Positions 63,554-64,000 of a stretch of DNA of 64,000 bases are shown here, one piece after another (position 1 is the first letter of the stretch; the number at the start of each line of letters is the position of its first letter). The position numbers and the translations under genes are program-made. Source of the DNA: Legionella santicrucis (GTDB lineage: Bacteria; Pseudomonadota; Gammaproteobacteria; Legionellales; Legionellaceae). Location: positions 225,850 to 289,849 of the forward strand of contig NZ_LNYU01000091.1 in NCBI RefSeq assembly GCF_001468135.1, read 5' to 3'. A model generated the notes under the pieces. That model was not told the origin of the DNA and did not search any database. It was given only the letters and a program-made list of their open reading frames with translations.

Positions 63554-64000
63554 CTATGCTACAGCACGTCTAAAGGTAATTTCTACTCGCGCATTTACCG
63601 AGCTATCACCACCTTGTGTATATGCAATTATAGGTTTATCACTCCCGAGCCCTTGTGTAAATATAAAACGGCTATCTACGCCTTGTGACCAAAGATATTC
63701 GCTAACCACCCGTGAACGAGCTAAGGTTAATGCGTGCTCTCTTTGTGGTGATATATATTTACTGCTATAACTCGCTACATTAATTGCTATTTTGCGAAAC
63801 TGCTTCAGGAATACAGCTATTTCATTTAACAAAGCGTATGACTTCCATTTTAAGTGTGGAGTTTCTGGTTCAAATAAATAACTTGCGGGAATACTAATCA
63901 TGTAATCTTGGCCTATAGTGATTACTTTTACCCCTTTCCTATTTAAATTTTTTGCGAGCTTCATAATGGTAGCATCACAAGCCCCTAAAACTTTACACGG
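63554..64000 (-). CDS. icmN: Dot/Icm lipoprotein IcmN (DotK), partial at window edge
   Basis: The reading frame stays open to the end of the window, so the ATG at 63964 is internal. The upstream codons read PCKVLGAC then DATI, giving a lipobox LGAC with the lipidated Cys at 63977-63979. The mature part is an OmpA-like peptidoglycan-binding domain: YISPQREHALTLARSRVVSE, GLGSDKPII and NARVEITFRR. DotK lies at the outer edge of the Dot/Icm outer-membrane disc. The signal peptide start is beyond 64000. Confidence 0.93.
   Translation of the reverse strand, partial: PCKVLGACDATIMKLAKNLNRKGVKVITIGQDYMISIPASYLFEPETPHLKWKSYALLNEIAVFLKQFRKIAINVASYSSKYISPQREHALTLARSRVVSEYLWSQGVDSRFIFTQGLGSDKPIIAYTQGGDSSVNARVEITFRRAVA

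Overview
The window is a chromosomal segment of a Legionella species, probably not L. pneumophila. The evidence is a Dot/Icm (type IVB) secretion block in the canonical order icmN-M-L-K-E-G-C-D-J-B at the right end, an AT-rich base composition of roughly 37-39% GC by eye, Legionella/Coxiella-type small proteins, and candidate Dot/Icm effectors among housekeeping genes. IcmE/DotG is about 1.5 times the length I recall for L. pneumophila, which argues for another species.

Layout. 1-1.3 kb: a 5'-degraded ankyrin-type gene. 1.3-16.4 kb: mostly housekeeping genes: aas-type acyl-ACP synthetase/acyltransferase, pabC and fau (folate), a PII protein, ubiK, comM, a GT87 membrane glycosyltransferase, the yqgE-ruvX-pyrB group, a phosphate transporter with its DUF47 partner, a decayed ORF flanked by dispersed repeats, adenosine deaminase, a bacterial PH protein and a DUF721/DciA-like protein. 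16.4-19.5 kb: two unknown small proteins and a secreted M13 zinc metallopeptidase. 19.5-33 kb: the division/cell-wall cluster on the minus strand, murF-mraY-murD-ftsW-murC-murB-ddl-ftsQ-ftsA-ftsZ-lpxC, with tightly overlapping genes but no murG, and with a 115-bp MITE-like palindrome between ftsZ and lpxC. 33-37.3 kb: smc-zipA. 37.5-48.3 kb: an accessory stretch holding a class B acid phosphatase, an HDAC-fold protein resembling the effector LphD, a His-rich coiled-coil membrane protein, a dicarboxylate/amino-acid symporter, PspC, a secreted NTF2-like protein, the ahpC2-ahpD/oxyR peroxide-defence pair and a large protein with an N-terminal IQ motif. 48.6-51.2 kb: a Spy/CpxP-like periplasmic protein divergent from an OmpR-type two-component system that converges on icmB. 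51.2-64 kb: the Dot/Icm block.

How the genes fit together. The minus-strand dcw operon makes lipid II precursors and assembles the Z-ring, with ZipA and SMC supplied next door. The Dot/Icm block encodes the core-complex proteins IcmK/DotH, IcmE/DotG and IcmG/DotF, the inner-membrane proteins IcmL/DotI, IcmM/DotJ, IcmC/DotE and IcmD/DotP, the IcmB/DotO ATPase, its partner IcmJ/DotN and the lipoprotein IcmN/DotK. Three genes at 38.2-48.3 kb look like possible substrates of that machine, but translocation is inferred and not shown by sequence. Nothing here is clearly a new defence system or island. The most unusual points are the huge decapeptide array in IcmE, the HDAC-like protein with an altered metal-binding motif, the IQ-motif protein, an Aas whose acyltransferase catalytic residues are substituted, and an in-frame insertion in MurD.
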